DNA of 64,000 bases from Bifidobacterium samirii (GTDB taxonomy: Bacteria; Actinomycetota; Actinomycetes; Actinomycetales; Bifidobacteriaceae): NCBI RefSeq assembly GCF_003952945.1, contig NZ_QXGK01000001.1, positions 233,448-297,447 on the forward strand. Direction: 5' to 3'. The first letter of the stretch is position 1. Every line of letters starts with the position of its first letter. Both the position numbers and the translations under genes were made by a program. The notes beneath the pieces were generated by a model, which saw nothing but the letters and a program-made list of their open reading frames with translations, was not told the DNA's origin and searched no databases. Shown piece after piece: positions 52,849 to 62,427 of this stretch.

Positions 52849-55518
52849 ATGAAACAAGCGATCCCCCAGCGGTATGCGATCCCGCACCGCTATGCGACGA
52901 GGCCGGGGCTGTACTTCACCGAGGACGGCGGCGCCGACGCCGTCGTGCGGTCCGAAACCGCCGACCAGGTGTGGCTGTGCGTCTACGAGCCCGTCGACCA
53001 GCCCACCGCGTTCTTCAACGACGCGATCCGCATCTTCGAGGACTCGGCCACGCCGTTCATCAACGAAATCCACGCGCACCCGGTGTGCACGCGCATCATC
53101 GAATCGATGTACGTGCGCGAGACCCTGTTCCGTATGGAGGGCCCCAACTACGGCCTGTGGTACGTGCATCTGCCCAAGGCGTGGGACGGCATGCGCTACG
53201 CGTACCGCGTCGACGGCGCCTGGGACCCGAAGAAGGGCCTGCGGTTCAACCCGTACAAGCTGCTGCTCGACCCGTACGGCAAGGGCATCGACGGCTCGAT
53301 GCAGCTCGACCCGGCCGCCTTCTCGTACCGGTGCGAGATCGGCCCCGACCACCGGGTCACCGGCAACGCGTACGGCGAGATGAGCACCGTCGACGCGCTC
53401 GGCAAGGTGCCGCTGTCGGTCGCCATCGACGACCGCGACGAGACCAAGCACGACGCCGACCCGTCGCATCCGCACGTGCCGTGGAGCAAGACCGTGCTCT
53501 ACGAGCTGCACGTCAAGGGCTTCACCAAGAACGCGCCCTGGCTGCCCGAGGAGCTGCGCGGCACATACGCGGGCCTCGCGCACCCAATCACCCTCGCCTA
53601 CCTGCAGGGACTGGGCGTCACGTCCATCGAACTGCTGCCCATCCAGGCCAAGCAGGACGAGCTGTTCCTCACCGAACGCGGCCGCCACAACTACTGGGGC
53701 TATTCGACGCTCGGCTACTTCTCCCCCGAACCCTCGTACGCCACGCAGGCGGCGCGCGACAAGGGCGCCCGCGGCGTGCGCGACGAGGTCATCGACATGG
53801 TGCGCGCCCTGCACGAGGCCGGCTTCGAGGTCATCATGGACGTCGTGTACAACCATTCGTGCGAGGGCGGCGTCGAAGGCCCGTCGGTGTGCTGGAAGGG
53901 ACTCGACGACGTGTCCTACTACCGCCGCCAGCACGACAACGCGGGCAAGCTCGAGGACACCACCGGCTGCGGCAACACGTTCGACTTCACCAACACGCAT
54001 GTGGTGACGTTCGCCGTGGATTCGCTGCGCTACTGGGCCAAGCGCATCGGCATCGACGGCTTCCGCTTCGACCTGGCCGCCTCGCTCGCCCGTCTCGACG
54101 GCGACTTCACCAAGCATCACCCGTTCCTGTACGCGCTGCGAAGCGACCTGCTGCTGGGCAACCTCAAGCTCATCATGGAACCGTGGGATCTGGGCCCGCA
54201 GGGATGGCGCACCGGCGGATTCGGCATGCCGTTCAGCGAATGGAACGACCGGTTCCGCGACACGACCCGGCGCTTCTGGCTCACCGACACGCAGCCGGGC
54301 GCACGCTGCGAGATCGGCATGCAAGAGATGGCCACGCGCCTGTGCGGCTCGGCCGACCTGTTCGCCACCGAACCCGGGCGCGGATGCGTCGCGTCCGTCA
54401 ACTACGTGTCGTGCCACGACGGGTTCACGCTCACCGACCTGACCCGCTACAACACCAAGCACAACGAGGCCAACGGCGAGAACAACCGGGACGGGTCGAA
54501 CACCAACCATTCGGCCAACTTCGGCGTCGAGGGCGACACGTCCGACCCGGTCGTCACGCGCGACCGCGAACGCGCCGCGATGAACATGCTCGGCACGCTC
54601 ATGCTCTCGCTCGGCACGCCGATGATGCTCGCCGGCGACGAGTTCTGCAACTCCCAGCAGGGCAACAACAACGCGTACTCACAGGACAACGCCATCACCT
54701 GGCTCGACTGGGACTGGCTGTACCAGACCGGCAAGACCCCGCAGATGCGTCGCCTGGAGACCGTCTCGCGCCTCATCTCGATCCGCAAGTCGCTCGACCT
54801 GTACCACCACGAGGAGTTCTTCACCCGACTCACGCAGCTGGGCCTGTTCAAGCCGTCCAGCCGCGTGCAATGGTATCTGCCCGACGGCACCACGCCGATG
54901 GAGCGCGACTGGTTCGACACCGGCGTGCGCTCGTTCACGATGCGCCTGCTGTCGCAGGAGAACGACGCGTCCGACATCCTCATCGTCGTCAACGGCGTCA
55001 ACGACGACAAGCAGTACCGGCTGCCGTCCGACGCGGAATGGCAGTGCGAGTGGAGCTCCGGCGTCGTCACCGGGCTGCGGCCGGCGCGCGGCCTGTTCCC
55101 CGAGCGTATGCACCGGCAGGATTTCAACGACGCGAACTGGACGACCGCCGTGCACGACGACGATCCGATCAGCCGTCTCGTCGACATGGTCCAGTCGAAG
55201 CTCGCCGCCGAATCCAAGCTCGACCGGCCGCGCGACGAGGTCGCCGGCACCGACGCGCCCGGCACGCCCGACGGATCCGACGACCCGCACGTCACCACCG
55301 TCCCCGGCAACTACGGCCCGGCGATGATCCACGACGACAACGCGATCCTCAACATCAGCGACGCATTGGACGACGGCGACGCGGACGGCGACGACCGGCC
55401 GCATGCCGGCGCAGCGGCCGCCGCCGGCTCCGGTACCGACGCCGGCATCGCCGCCGCCGACCTGGACCTGTGGACGTTCCCCGCGCTCACCATCAGCGTG
55501 ATGCGCCAGATCCAGTAG
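52849..55518 (+). CDS. glgX: Glycogen debranching enzyme (GH13, GlgX/isoamylase type)
   Basis: GlgX hydrolyses alpha-1,6 branches of glycogen or limit dextrins. The 889-residue protein has an N-terminal CBM48-like domain (GLYFTEDGGADAVVR... WYVHLP... YAYRVDG). The TIM-barrel has DVVYNH, nucleophile D408 in GFRFDLAAS, acid/base E444 in IMEPWD and D524 in SCHDGFT. The C terminus extends past the usual GlgX end with an Asp/Ala/Gly-rich stretch. The start could be 52840 or 52849; neither has a good ribosome site. It is far from malQ but both serve alpha-glucan use. Type II pullulanase or trehalose-related GH13 members are less likely. Confidence 0.85.
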   Translation: MKQAIPQRYAIPHRYATRPGLYFTEDGGADAVVRSETADQVWLCVYEPVDQPTAFFNDAIRIFEDSATPFINEIHAHPVCTRIIESMYVRETLFRMEGPNYGLWYVHLPKAWDGMRYAYRVDGAWDPKKGLRFNPYKLLLDPYGKGIDGSMQLDPAAFSYRCEIGPDHRVTGNAYGEMSTVDALGKVPLSVAIDDRDETKHDADPSHPHVPWSKTVLYELHVKGFTKNAPWLPEELRGTYAGLAHPITLAYLQGLGVTSIELLPIQAKQDELFLTERGRHNYWGYSTLGYFSPEPSYATQAARDKGARGVRDEVIDMVRALHEAGFEVIMDVVYNHSCEGGVEGPSVCWKGLDDVSYYRRQHDNAGKLEDTTGCGNTFDFTNTHVVTFAVDSLRYWAKRIGIDGFRFDLAASLARLDGDFTKHHPFLYALRSDLLLGNLKLIMEPWDLGPQGWRTGGFGMPFSEWNDRFRDTTRRFWLTDTQPGARCEIGMQEMATRLCGSADLFATEPGRGCVASVNYVSCHDGFTLTDLTRYNTKHNEANGENNRDGSNTNHSANFGVEGDTSDPVVTRDRERAAMNMLGTLMLSLGTPMMLAGDEFCNSQQGNNNAYSQDNAITWLDWDWLYQTGKTPQMRRLETVSRLISIRKSLDLYHHEEFFTRLTQLGLFKPSSRVQWYLPDGTTPMERDWFDTGVRSFTMRLLSQENDASDILIVVNGVNDDKQYRLPSDAEWQCEWSSGVVTGLRPARGLFPERMHRQDFNDANWTTAVHDDDPISRLVDMVQSKLAAESKLDRPRDEVAGTDAPGTPDGSDDPHVTTVPGNYGPAMIHDDNAILNISDALDDGDADGDDRPHAGAAAAAGSGTDAGIAAADLDLWTFPALTISVMRQIQ

Positions 55519-55552
55519 CCTCGCGAGTCGGAGGAGAACCCCGCAAAAACGA

Positions 55553-55589
55553 GGAAGGCCCTCGCACCACACAGGTGCGAGGGCCTTCC
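55553..55589. terminator. Bidirectional terminator between glgX and rpsI
   Basis: A perfect 15-bp stem (GGAAGGCCCTCGCAC / GTGCGAGGGCCTTCC) with a 7-nt loop lies between the convergent genes. Confidence 0.88.
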
Positions 55590-55605
55590 GTAAAGCCGTA
55601 AGACT

Positions 55606-56097
55606 TTAGCGCTTCGAGAACTGCGGAGCGCGGCGAGCCTTGTGCAGACCGGCCTTCTTGCGCTCCACGACGCGGGCGTCGCGGGTCAGGAAGCCAGCCT
55701 TCTTCAGGGTGGCGCGGTTGGCTTCGCGGTCGATCGCGTTCAGCGCGCGGGACACGCCCAGGCGGATGGCGCCGGCCTGGCCGGTGGTGCCGCCGCCGTC
55801 GACGAGCACGATCACGTCGAACTTGCCCTCGAGCTTCAGCAGGACGATCGGGGAGTTGACCTCACGCTGCTGCAGCTTGGACGGGAAGTACTCCTCCAGG
55901 GTGCGGCCGTTGATGGTCCACTTGCCGGTGCCCGGAACCAGACGGACACGGGCGACGGCCTCCTTGCGACGGCCGGTGCCGTAGCCCGGAGCGATCGCGG
56001 AGGTGCCGGTGCCGGCGCCGGCGTTGGTCTCGGTGGTGTAGCTGGTGAGCTCCTCTTCGGTCGCCTGAACCGCGGAGTCGTTGGTGTTTTCAGCCAT
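55606..56097 (-). CDS. rpsI: 30S ribosomal protein S9
   Basis: S9's C-terminal tail touches the P-site tRNA. The 163-residue protein has an N-terminal extension of about 35 residues, then [60 protein letters not shown] and the basic end [17 protein letters not shown]. It follows rplM by 21 bases. Confidence 0.98.
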   Translation of the reverse strand: MAENTNDSAVQATEEELTSYTTETNAGAGTGTSAIAPGYGTGRRKEAVARVRLVPGTGKWTINGRTLEEYFPSKLQQREVNSPIVLLKLEGKFDVIVLVDGGGTTGQAGAIRLGVSRALNAIDREANRATLKKAGFLTRDARVVERKKAGLHKARRAPQFSKR

Positions 56098-56118
56098 GAT
56101 TCTCTATCTCCCTTCGGT

Positions 56119-56568
56119 TCACTTGGCCTGCTGCGAGACCTGGGCGATCTCGAAGACCTGCGGCTGCTGGCCGGCGTACGGATGCTCGGCGCCACGCACG
56201 ACGTGGAGGCGGTTCATCTGCACGTTGGACAGACGGTTCTTCGGCAGCATGCCCTTGATGGCGGCCGTGATGATGCGCTCCGGGTTGTTCACGAGCAGCT
56301 CGGCGTAGCTATCGCGACGCAGGCCACCGGGACGACCGGAGTGCGAGTACAGCTCCTTGCCCATCTTGTTGCCGGTCAGAGCGATCTTGTCGGCATTGAT
56401 GATGATCACGTGGTTGCCGGAATCGGCGTGCGGAGCGAAGGTCGGCTTGTTCTTGCCGCGCAGCAGGATGGCGGCCTGAGTGGACAGACGGCCCAGCACC
56501 ACGTCGGTGGCGTCGATGATGTACCAGTCGTGAGTCAGGTCAGCTGGCTTCGGAGTGAAAGTTTTCAC
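56119..56568 (-). CDS. rplM: 50S ribosomal protein L13
   Basis: L13 is an early 50S assembly protein. The 149-residue protein starts at GTG (56568), giving [20 protein letters not shown], and contains [39 protein letters not shown] and [20 protein letters not shown]-like motifs. No ATG gives a better N terminus, and AAAAGG precedes the GTG. A TACACT -10-like element about 180 bases upstream may be the rplM-rpsI promoter. Confidence 0.97.
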   Translation of the reverse strand: MKTFTPKPADLTHDWYIIDATDVVLGRLSTQAAILLRGKNKPTFAPHADSGNHVIIINADKIALTGNKMGKELYSHSGRPGGLRRDSYAELLVNNPERIITAAIKGMLPKNRLSNVQMNRLHVVRGAEHPYAGQQPQVFEIAQVSQQAK

Positions 56569-56790
56569 TGATATACCTTTTCTAACTATTGTGTTCCGGG
56601 TGTCGGCTGCCCGGCGTGCGCTTGGTTGGGGCGCGCGTTCGGGAGGCTTCGACCTCATTATCCGTGGGCTCCCTGAAAGTCCTCGATGGCGAGTGGGAAA
56701 GCGCTTTGAAGGACCCCTTAGGGAAACACAACAATCTACTAGTGTATCGTCCGCCTTGACATTGCGGCGGGCGTGTTGCATACGCGAAGC

Positions 56791-56812
56791 GGCCCCCTCG
56801 ACGGAGGGGGCC
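56791..56812 (-). terminator. malQ terminator
   Basis: A perfect 9-bp GC stem (GGCCCCCTC / GAGGGGGCC) with a 4-nt loop lies about 70 bases after the malQ stop codon. There is no T run. Confidence 0.6.
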
Positions 56813-56883
56813 ACGGACGTGCGTGGACGGCGGATCCGCCGCGGCGCCGACGACGGCATCGGCGGCGCCCCGCGGACGGGCCG

Positions 56884-59049
56884 TCAGTCGTTCATGATGG
56901 CGGCGATGCGCTGCAGACGCGCGCCGTCGAACAGCGTCTCCAGCGGCACGACCGCGCCGCGGGAGTCGGCCAGCGGGATGCGCCAGTTCGGATACTCGTT
57001 GTTCGTGCCCGGCTGGTTCTGCGCACGGCGCTCGCCCACCGCGTCGGTGATCGAGGCGGCCAGCAGCTTGCACGGCGAGCCCTTGAGCGCGCGGTACAGC
57101 GATTCGACGATCGCCTGCTCGTTGCCGATCTCGTCGTTGAGCAGCTCGCGGTCGAGGTAGCCGTTGTCGACCAGCATCGTGAGCATCGCGAAATGCTCGT
57201 GCTGGGCGGAGCGTTCGAACTCCTCCTTCGAGCCGGCCAGCAGACCCAGCTGCTCGCGCAGGCGCACATGCTCGTAACGCAGGTATCCGGCCGCCGGCGG
57301 CAGGTCGTGCGTGTTGACCGAGGCAAGCGCGTACGGACGCCACTTGGCGGGCTCGCGGAACACGCCGTCGCACTGCTCGAACCATTCGACCGCGCAGCCC
57401 AGCAGACCATGCGACGAGAGCGATTCGGCGACGTAGTCGGGCACCACGCCCAGATCCTCGCCGACGACCACGCCGTCGGCGCGCGACGCCTCGAGCGCCA
57501 GGATCGCGAGCATCACGTCCGAGTCGTAGTGCACGTACGTGCCCTGCGTGGCCGGCTTGCCGTCCGGGATCCACCACAGGCGGAACAGGCCCAGGATATG
57601 GTCGATGCGCACGGCGCCGGCCTGCTTGAACATGCCGTGCACCATGTCGCGGTACGTGCGGTAGCCGGTGTTCTCCAGGTCGATCGGGCTCAGCGGCGGC
57701 TGGCTCCAATCCTGGCCCTGCTGGTTGAACATGTCCGGCGGGGCGCCCACGGTCGCGCCCTTGGCGAAGCGCTCCGGGTTCCACCACACGTCGGCGCCCA
57801 GCGGGTGCACGCCCACGGCCATGTCGCTCATCACGCCGATGCGCATGCCGGCCTCGCGGGCCGCGCGCTGCGCGCCCTCCAGCTGCTCGACCGCCACCCA
57901 TTCGAGCCAGCGGTAGAACTCGAGCGTGTCCGGGTACTGCTCGCGCAGGGCCTTCACCTCGGGCGAGCGCTTCGTGAACGTGCGCTCCCAGTTGTCGGCC
58001 TCGCCGCTGGGCGCGCCCCACTTGTCGTAGCACAGGCACCAGGTGGCGTACGCCTCCAGCTCGTCGCCCTGCGCGGCCTTGTACGCGTCGAACGCGGCCT
58101 GGCGTTCGGCCGAACGCGGCGACTTGAAGATCAGCCACAGCGCGCCCATCTTCGCCTTCCACATCGCGTCGCGGTCGATGACCTGTGCGTCGCCGTTGAG
58201 CGGTTCGACGTGGGCGTGCAGCGCGCGCACCTGCTCGCGCACGGCCGGGTCGAGCGTCTCGTATTCGGCGACCGACTCGGGGCGGATGTACGTGAAGTTG
58301 ACGAAGCGGCGCGACACCGGCAGGTACGGCGACGGCGTCAGCGGCGACACCGGTTCGGCGGCGTGCACCGGGTTGATGAGCACGAAATCGGCGCCGGTCT
58401 TCGCCTTGGCGTCGGTCAGCAGCAGGCGCAGGTCCTCGTAATCGCCCACGCCCCACGATCCGGCGGAGCGGATCGAATACAGCTGCGCCATCCATCCCCA
58501 CAGATGGCCGTCCTGCATGCCGTCGAGCAGCTTGACGCGCTCCGGCGCGCTGATCAGCGTCGCCTCCTGCGTGCGGTTGCCGACGGTGACGCGCAGCGTA
58601 TGGTAGCCGGCCGGCAGGTCGGCGGGCAGGATCAGCGACGCGTTGGCGATGAAGCGGTCGTCCAGCAGATACGCCTGGGCGCCGTCGCCCGGCCCCATCT
58701 GCAGGCGACCCTCGTACGGTTCGCCGTTCTCGAGCGTGATGGTCGCCTTCGGCACCATCATGATCGGGGTGTTGATGCGCACCGCATCCTCGCGGCCGAC
58801 GATGTGCAGCACGGTCGGCGGGATCAGACGGCGATGGCGCTCGTCCAGGATCGAGCGCATGGAGCGGTTGATGGCCTCCTCGCCGGAGGCCTCGATGCCG
58901 AGCGCGGCAAGCACCGCCACCAGAACATCGTCTTCGATCTCATGGTAGTCGTCGCTCATACCCACGTAGCTGGTGGCGACCCCAACGAGCTTCGCCAGAC
59001 GGATGAGCGGGCGTGACAGCCGATCGGCGCTTTCTGTTCTCTCGTTCAT
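56884..59049 (-). CDS. malQ: 4-alpha-glucanotransferase (amylomaltase)
   Basis: MalQ (GH77) moves alpha-1,4-glucan segments between maltodextrins, feeding phosphorylase. The 721-residue protein has an N-terminal extension of about 180 residues typical of actinobacterial forms. The catalytic barrel follows with LYSIRSAGSWGVGDYEDLR, nucleophile D483 in VRIDHILGLFRLWWIP, acid/base E531 in GEDLGVVP and D582 in NTHDLPPAAGY. It ends RLQRIAAIMND. It is not beside glgX, but the two would work together on glycogen or starch breakdown products. Confidence 0.96.
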   Translation of the reverse strand: MNERTESADRLSRPLIRLAKLVGVATSYVGMSDDYHEIEDDVLVAVLAALGIEASGEEAINRSMRSILDERHRRLIPPTVLHIVGREDAVRINTPIMMVPKATITLENGEPYEGRLQMGPGDGAQAYLLDDRFIANASLILPADLPAGYHTLRVTVGNRTQEATLISAPERVKLLDGMQDGHLWGWMAQLYSIRSAGSWGVGDYEDLRLLLTDAKAKTGADFVLINPVHAAEPVSPLTPSPYLPVSRRFVNFTYIRPESVAEYETLDPAVREQVRALHAHVEPLNGDAQVIDRDAMWKAKMGALWLIFKSPRSAERQAAFDAYKAAQGDELEAYATWCLCYDKWGAPSGEADNWERTFTKRSPEVKALREQYPDTLEFYRWLEWVAVEQLEGAQRAAREAGMRIGVMSDMAVGVHPLGADVWWNPERFAKGATVGAPPDMFNQQGQDWSQPPLSPIDLENTGYRTYRDMVHGMFKQAGAVRIDHILGLFRLWWIPDGKPATQGTYVHYDSDVMLAILALEASRADGVVVGEDLGVVPDYVAESLSSHGLLGCAVEWFEQCDGVFREPAKWRPYALASVNTHDLPPAAGYLRYEHVRLREQLGLLAGSKEEFERSAQHEHFAMLTMLVDNGYLDRELLNDEIGNEQAIVESLYRALKGSPCKLLAASITDAVGERRAQNQPGTNNEYPNWRIPLADSRGAVVPLETLFDGARLQRIAAIMND

Positions 59050-59170
59050 AGGTAATAGTGTATGCCCACGGGTGGCGCGCAACGCAAGCCAAAACGCCCG
59101 CGATGCACGAATGGCGGACACGTCGCGGCGCGATCGCCGGCGGGCGTCGGCGGGCGGTCGCCGACACCGC

Positions 59171-59219
59171 GGACCGCCGTCGGCGTCGTCGAAGACGCCA
59201 TCGCCGACGACGGCGGTCC
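59171..59219 (-). terminator. Hairpin after the LRV-repeat protein gene
   Basis: GGACCGCCGTCG pairs with CGACGGCGGTCC over 12 bp, about 12 bases after the minus-strand stop at 59231. There is no T run. Confidence 0.55.
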
Positions 59220-59230
59220 GTACCCGCCCC

Positions 59231-59929
59231 CTACCGGCCGGCCGACGCCCTGGCCGCGGCCCTCGCGACCGCCGGGTCGGCGTCGTCGCGCAGACGGGCC
59301 AGCGTCGCATCGTCCGTGTTCGGGTTGAGCGCGACCGCGCGGCGCACCATCGCGGTGAGCACCGCCGGGGCGCCAGCCTCCGCGTCCACGCCGAAATGGC
59401 TGAGGAACTCGAGCGTGGCGGCGTCCACCTCCGGATTCTGCGCGCCCTCCATGCGCATCTTCCATGACGTGTTGCGGTTGTGCAGCGCCCGGTCACGCAC
59501 CTGCGGCACCGGATCCTTGGTCAGGCGGCCCACCAGCCAGTTCTTCACGTCCGGATTGCCGGCCACGGCCAGACGGACCTCGACCGCCTCGTCCACCGAC
59601 AGCTTGACCAGCACGTTCGGGAACGGCATCGTCTCGCCGAGGAACACGCGGTCCTCCAGCGGCGTATGCGGGTTGCCGGCCACCGCCTCCAGCAGTGCGG
59701 TCGCACGCGAGTAGGCCGCCTGGTCGGACTGGTCGGGCAGCGGGCGGCGGGCGAATTCGGACAGCTCGGCCGCATCGGTCGAATGGCGCAGCCGCTCGTA
59801 GACGGCGGTCAGCGGCTCGAACGACTCCGGCGCGGCGTCGGCATCGGCGGACGCCGCGACATCATCGGCGACCGGCGCGTCGACGGCGGGCTCGGACGGA
59901 TCGGGAGTGGTTTCGGAAGCTTCGCTCAT
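59231..59929 (-). CDS. Variant leucine-rich-repeat (LRV)-like protein
   Basis: The 232-residue protein begins with an Asp/Ala/Pro-rich stretch (1-40). Helical repeats follow with the pattern VRLAVAGNP, VRDRALHNRN, VRRAVALNP and VARAAAR. This NPxx/VRxAVA rhythm is typical of LRV or HEAT-like repeats, which bind proteins. No enzyme motif is visible. It stands between malQ and the YigZ gene on the same strand, separated from YigZ by about nine bases, so the two are likely co-transcribed. Confidence 0.72.
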   Translation of the reverse strand: MSEASETTPDPSEPAVDAPVADDVAASADADAAPESFEPLTAVYERLRHSTDAAELSEFARRPLPDQSDQAAYSRATALLEAVAGNPHTPLEDRVFLGETMPFPNVLVKLSVDEAVEVRLAVAGNPDVKNWLVGRLTKDPVPQVRDRALHNRNTSWKMRMEGAQNPEVDAATLEFLSHFGVDAEAGAPAVLTAMVRRAVALNPNTDDATLARLRDDADPAVARAAARASAGR

Positions 59930-59938
59930 ACGCCCACC

Positions 59939-60577
59939 TTACAGCGCGACCGGACGCGAGACCATATCCACCGGTTCGGGCGTCACCGCCGCGTTGAACG
60001 TCTCGCGCACCCGATCCTCGAACGCGGCCGTATGCTCCTGCGGCACGACGGCGAGCAGCGAGACGCGGTCCGTATACGACTCGTCGCACGCCTCGCCGTC
60101 CTCCTGCGCGAGCAGCCGCTGGAACACGGCAAGCTGCGGGTAGTCGAGCGTCACCAGATACCGGCGGCACGGCACGATCGCCGCCTTCGACGCGGCGGCG
60201 ACCGCCAGCGACGCCGCCGACGAATACGCGCGGATCAGCCCGCCCGAGCCGAGCAGGATGCCGCCGAAATAGCGGGTGACGGCGACCACGCAGTCCGTCA
60301 TCCTGCCCTGCCGCAGCACGTCGAGGATCGGCTTGCCGGCGGTGCCGGACGGCTCGCCGTCGTCGCTCATCCGCTCCGCCAGCGTGCCGTCGGCGCCGCC
60401 GGTCACCGCCGCGTACGCGACATGGCGAGCCTTGGGGTGCATCATGCGGATCGACTCGACGAACGCGAGCGCCTCGTCGAGCGTGTCGATGTGGGCGGCG
60501 TCGCCGATGAATTCGGATTTCTTCTCCACCAGCGAGTCGTGGGCGGGGTTTTCCGGGCTGTCGAGGATGGTGTGCAA
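59939..60577 (-). CDS. YigZ/IMPACT-family protein
   Basis: The 212-residue protein has the IMPACT N-terminal fold: EKKSEFIGDAAHIDTLDEAL, HPKARHVAYAAV, SDDGEPSGTAGKPIL and VAVTRYFGGILLGSGGLIRAYSS, all diagnostic. A C-terminal ferredoxin-like domain (DUF1949 type) follows. The family contacts ribosomes or regulates translation in eukaryotes; the bacterial role is unclear. It precedes the LRV-repeat protein gene. Confidence 0.88.
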   Translation of the reverse strand: MHTILDSPENPAHDSLVEKKSEFIGDAAHIDTLDEALAFVESIRMMHPKARHVAYAAVTGGADGTLAERMSDDGEPSGTAGKPILDVLRQGRMTDCVVAVTRYFGGILLGSGGLIRAYSSAASLAVAAASKAAIVPCRRYLVTLDYPQLAVFQRLLAQEDGEACDESYTDRVSLLAVVPQEHTAAFEDRVRETFNAAVTPEPVDMVSRPVAL

Positions 60578-60606
60578 GGGGTTCTCTCTCTATGGTGCGG
60601 CGGACG

Positions 60607-62007
60607 TCACTGCGCCGCGCGGGCGGCGGTTTCGGCGGTGATGTCCCATTCGCGCACGATGCCCGGGTCGGCGCCGTGCGCGTAGATGACGTCGGTGATG
60701 CGCTGTCTGACCTGCGCGTCGCGTTCGTCGGACCAGCATACGCCGTCGGGGTGGTCGGCGGCGAGCGAGCACCATTGGTAGACGCCGCGGGTCTCGTTGG
60801 CGGTGGGGATCCAGTCGATGCGGCTGACGCGCCAGCTGCCGGGTTCGCCCTGCCGTCCGGCGAATTGGATGCGCGCGGTGACGCCCTGGTTGTTGACGAT
60901 CGTGTCGGGCGTGTTGGCGGATTCGGTGACGGCGTTGCCCAGACCATAGATGATCCATGTGCCATTGTACTGCTCGATGGGCTGCGCGCAGTGGCATCCG
61001 GCGCCGAAGATGAGGTCGAATTCTCCGGTGTCGGCGAGTTCGTGCGCCTCGTCGATCTGCCACGAGTCGGCGTAGTCGAGGTATTCCTGGACGGAGTGCA
61101 TGGCCATGACGACGAGGTCGGCGCCCTGTTCGCGGGCGGCGCGCGCCTTGGCGACGGCCCGGTCGATGTCGGCCTGATGGTTCGGGTCGCCGGCCTCACG
61201 CAGGCGGTCGACGCGCCAGTCGGCGTCGGCGGTCTGGCCGTTGAGGGAGACGGTGCCGGCGATGATGCCGACCTTGCCGCCGCCGGTGGGCGAGTCGACG
61301 ACGAGCGGCTTGAGCGAGTCGGCTTCGGTCTTGTACGAGCCGGTCTGGGCGATGCCGTCCGCTTCGAGCGTGTCCCAGAGGCGGGCGATGCCGTCGGCGC
61401 CCTGATCCCATGAATGGTTGCTGGCGTGCGTGCACGCGTCGTAGCCGACGGCGGCGGCCGCGTCGGCGACTTCGGCGGGGATGTTGAAGATCGGCCATGC
61501 GGCGTACGGGCCGCCGCGTTGGGCGATCGGGGTCTCGAATTCGCAGATCGCCAGGTCGGACGCGTCGATGTACTTGCGCATCGGCTCGAACAGGTTGGTG
61601 AAGTCGAATGCGGTGCCGTCGGTGGCGGTGGGGTTGACCGCGTACTGGTTCCACAGGCCCTCATGGAACAGGAGGTCGCCGTTGACGAAGAGGGCGATGC
61701 AGTCGTCGTCGGGGCAGTCGGGCGAGTTGCCGTGGTGTTCGGCGACGGGCTCGGGGGTCTGCTGTTCGCGGTTCAGGTCGGCGGCGTCGCCGTCCGCGGA
61801 CGGCGACGTCTGATCGGATGTCGCCGCTCCCCCGCCGTCCGCCGACGTGCGGTGCGCCATGTCGGCGAGCGCCCATCCGCCGATGGCGAGCAGGAGGACC
61901 AGCAGCAGGATGACGGGCGCCAGCCATCGGCGGGCCGTGGCGGCGCCGGTCTCGTCGCGTCGGTCGGGTCGTTTCACATGCAGTCCCGGAGTGTTGCGTC
62001 GCCTCAT
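60607..62007 (-). CDS. CapA-family membrane-anchored metallophosphatase-like protein
   Basis: The 466-residue protein has a basic N terminus (30 residues), one membrane helix (WLAPVILLLVLLLAIGGWAL), and an extracellular Asp/Gln/Pro-rich linker. The CapA-like (poly-gamma-glutamate synthesis) domain follows. Its metallophosphatase-type motifs are FVNGDLLFH, DLAICEFETPI, THASNHSWDQG, MAMHSVQEY and GAGCHCAQPIE. Such proteins hydrolyse or transfer at the cell surface; the substrate here is unknown. The ATG at 62007 follows AGAGGAGAAC. Confidence 0.82.
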   Translation of the reverse strand: MRRRNTPGLHVKRPDRRDETGAATARRWLAPVILLLVLLLAIGGWALADMAHRTSADGGGAATSDQTSPSADGDAADLNREQQTPEPVAEHHGNSPDCPDDDCIALFVNGDLLFHEGLWNQYAVNPTATDGTAFDFTNLFEPMRKYIDASDLAICEFETPIAQRGGPYAAWPIFNIPAEVADAAAAVGYDACTHASNHSWDQGADGIARLWDTLEADGIAQTGSYKTEADSLKPLVVDSPTGGGKVGIIAGTVSLNGQTADADWRVDRLREAGDPNHQADIDRAVAKARAAREQGADLVVMAMHSVQEYLDYADSWQIDEAHELADTGEFDLIFGAGCHCAQPIEQYNGTWIIYGLGNAVTESANTPDTIVNNQGVTARIQFAGRQGEPGSWRVSRIDWIPTANETRGVYQWCSLAADHPDGVCWSDERDAQVRQRITDVIYAHGADPGIVREWDITAETAARAAQ

Positions 62008-62427
62008 TGCGTTCTCCTCTGTCTTCGCCTGGATGCTCACGTACCAGCTTACCGTGGGCGGGCCTTCCGCGACGGACGTGACGCGGGTGCGGCAGCGCGC
62101 GGCGAGGGCCGGAATCGTTGACGACATGTCGATGAATTGCCCACTGATTGACGGGAATTGCGGGGAATTGCGCGACGCGCCACCGCGCGATGTGCCCGGC
62201 CGCCGCATCCGCAGCCTACTCGCGACTCGCATCAACCGATTGACTGGCATCCGATACAAACGCTCCAAATCATGGACACGCCAGCCGTGCAATCCACCCG
62301 TCAGGGGATACACTGGGCTGCGGAGACGGACGGACAATGGCGTACCTCCGACTCCACCCTTCGGGGTGCGATTTCCCGAAATTTCCATCCCCGCCGCCGA
62401 GCGTCGCCAACCGTCGCACGGCGTAGG
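62008..62427. other. Divergent gap between the CapA-like and EamA genes
   Basis: A 420-base region without a credible gene. It turns less GC-rich than its neighbours near 62100-62350. A TACACT -10-like element lies near 62309 on the plus strand without a convincing -35. I see no repeat array unit here. Confidence 0.45.

Noticed and set aside
52555-54510. Long minus-strand frame covering array E and the glgX start
   Set aside because: It runs through non-coding repeats and the complement of glgX and shows no family features.
62158-62427. Upstream extension of the EamA protein
   Set aside because: An in-frame ATG exists at 62158, but the added residues are Arg/Pro-rich with no family match, and ATG 62428 has a ribosome site and the normal first helix.
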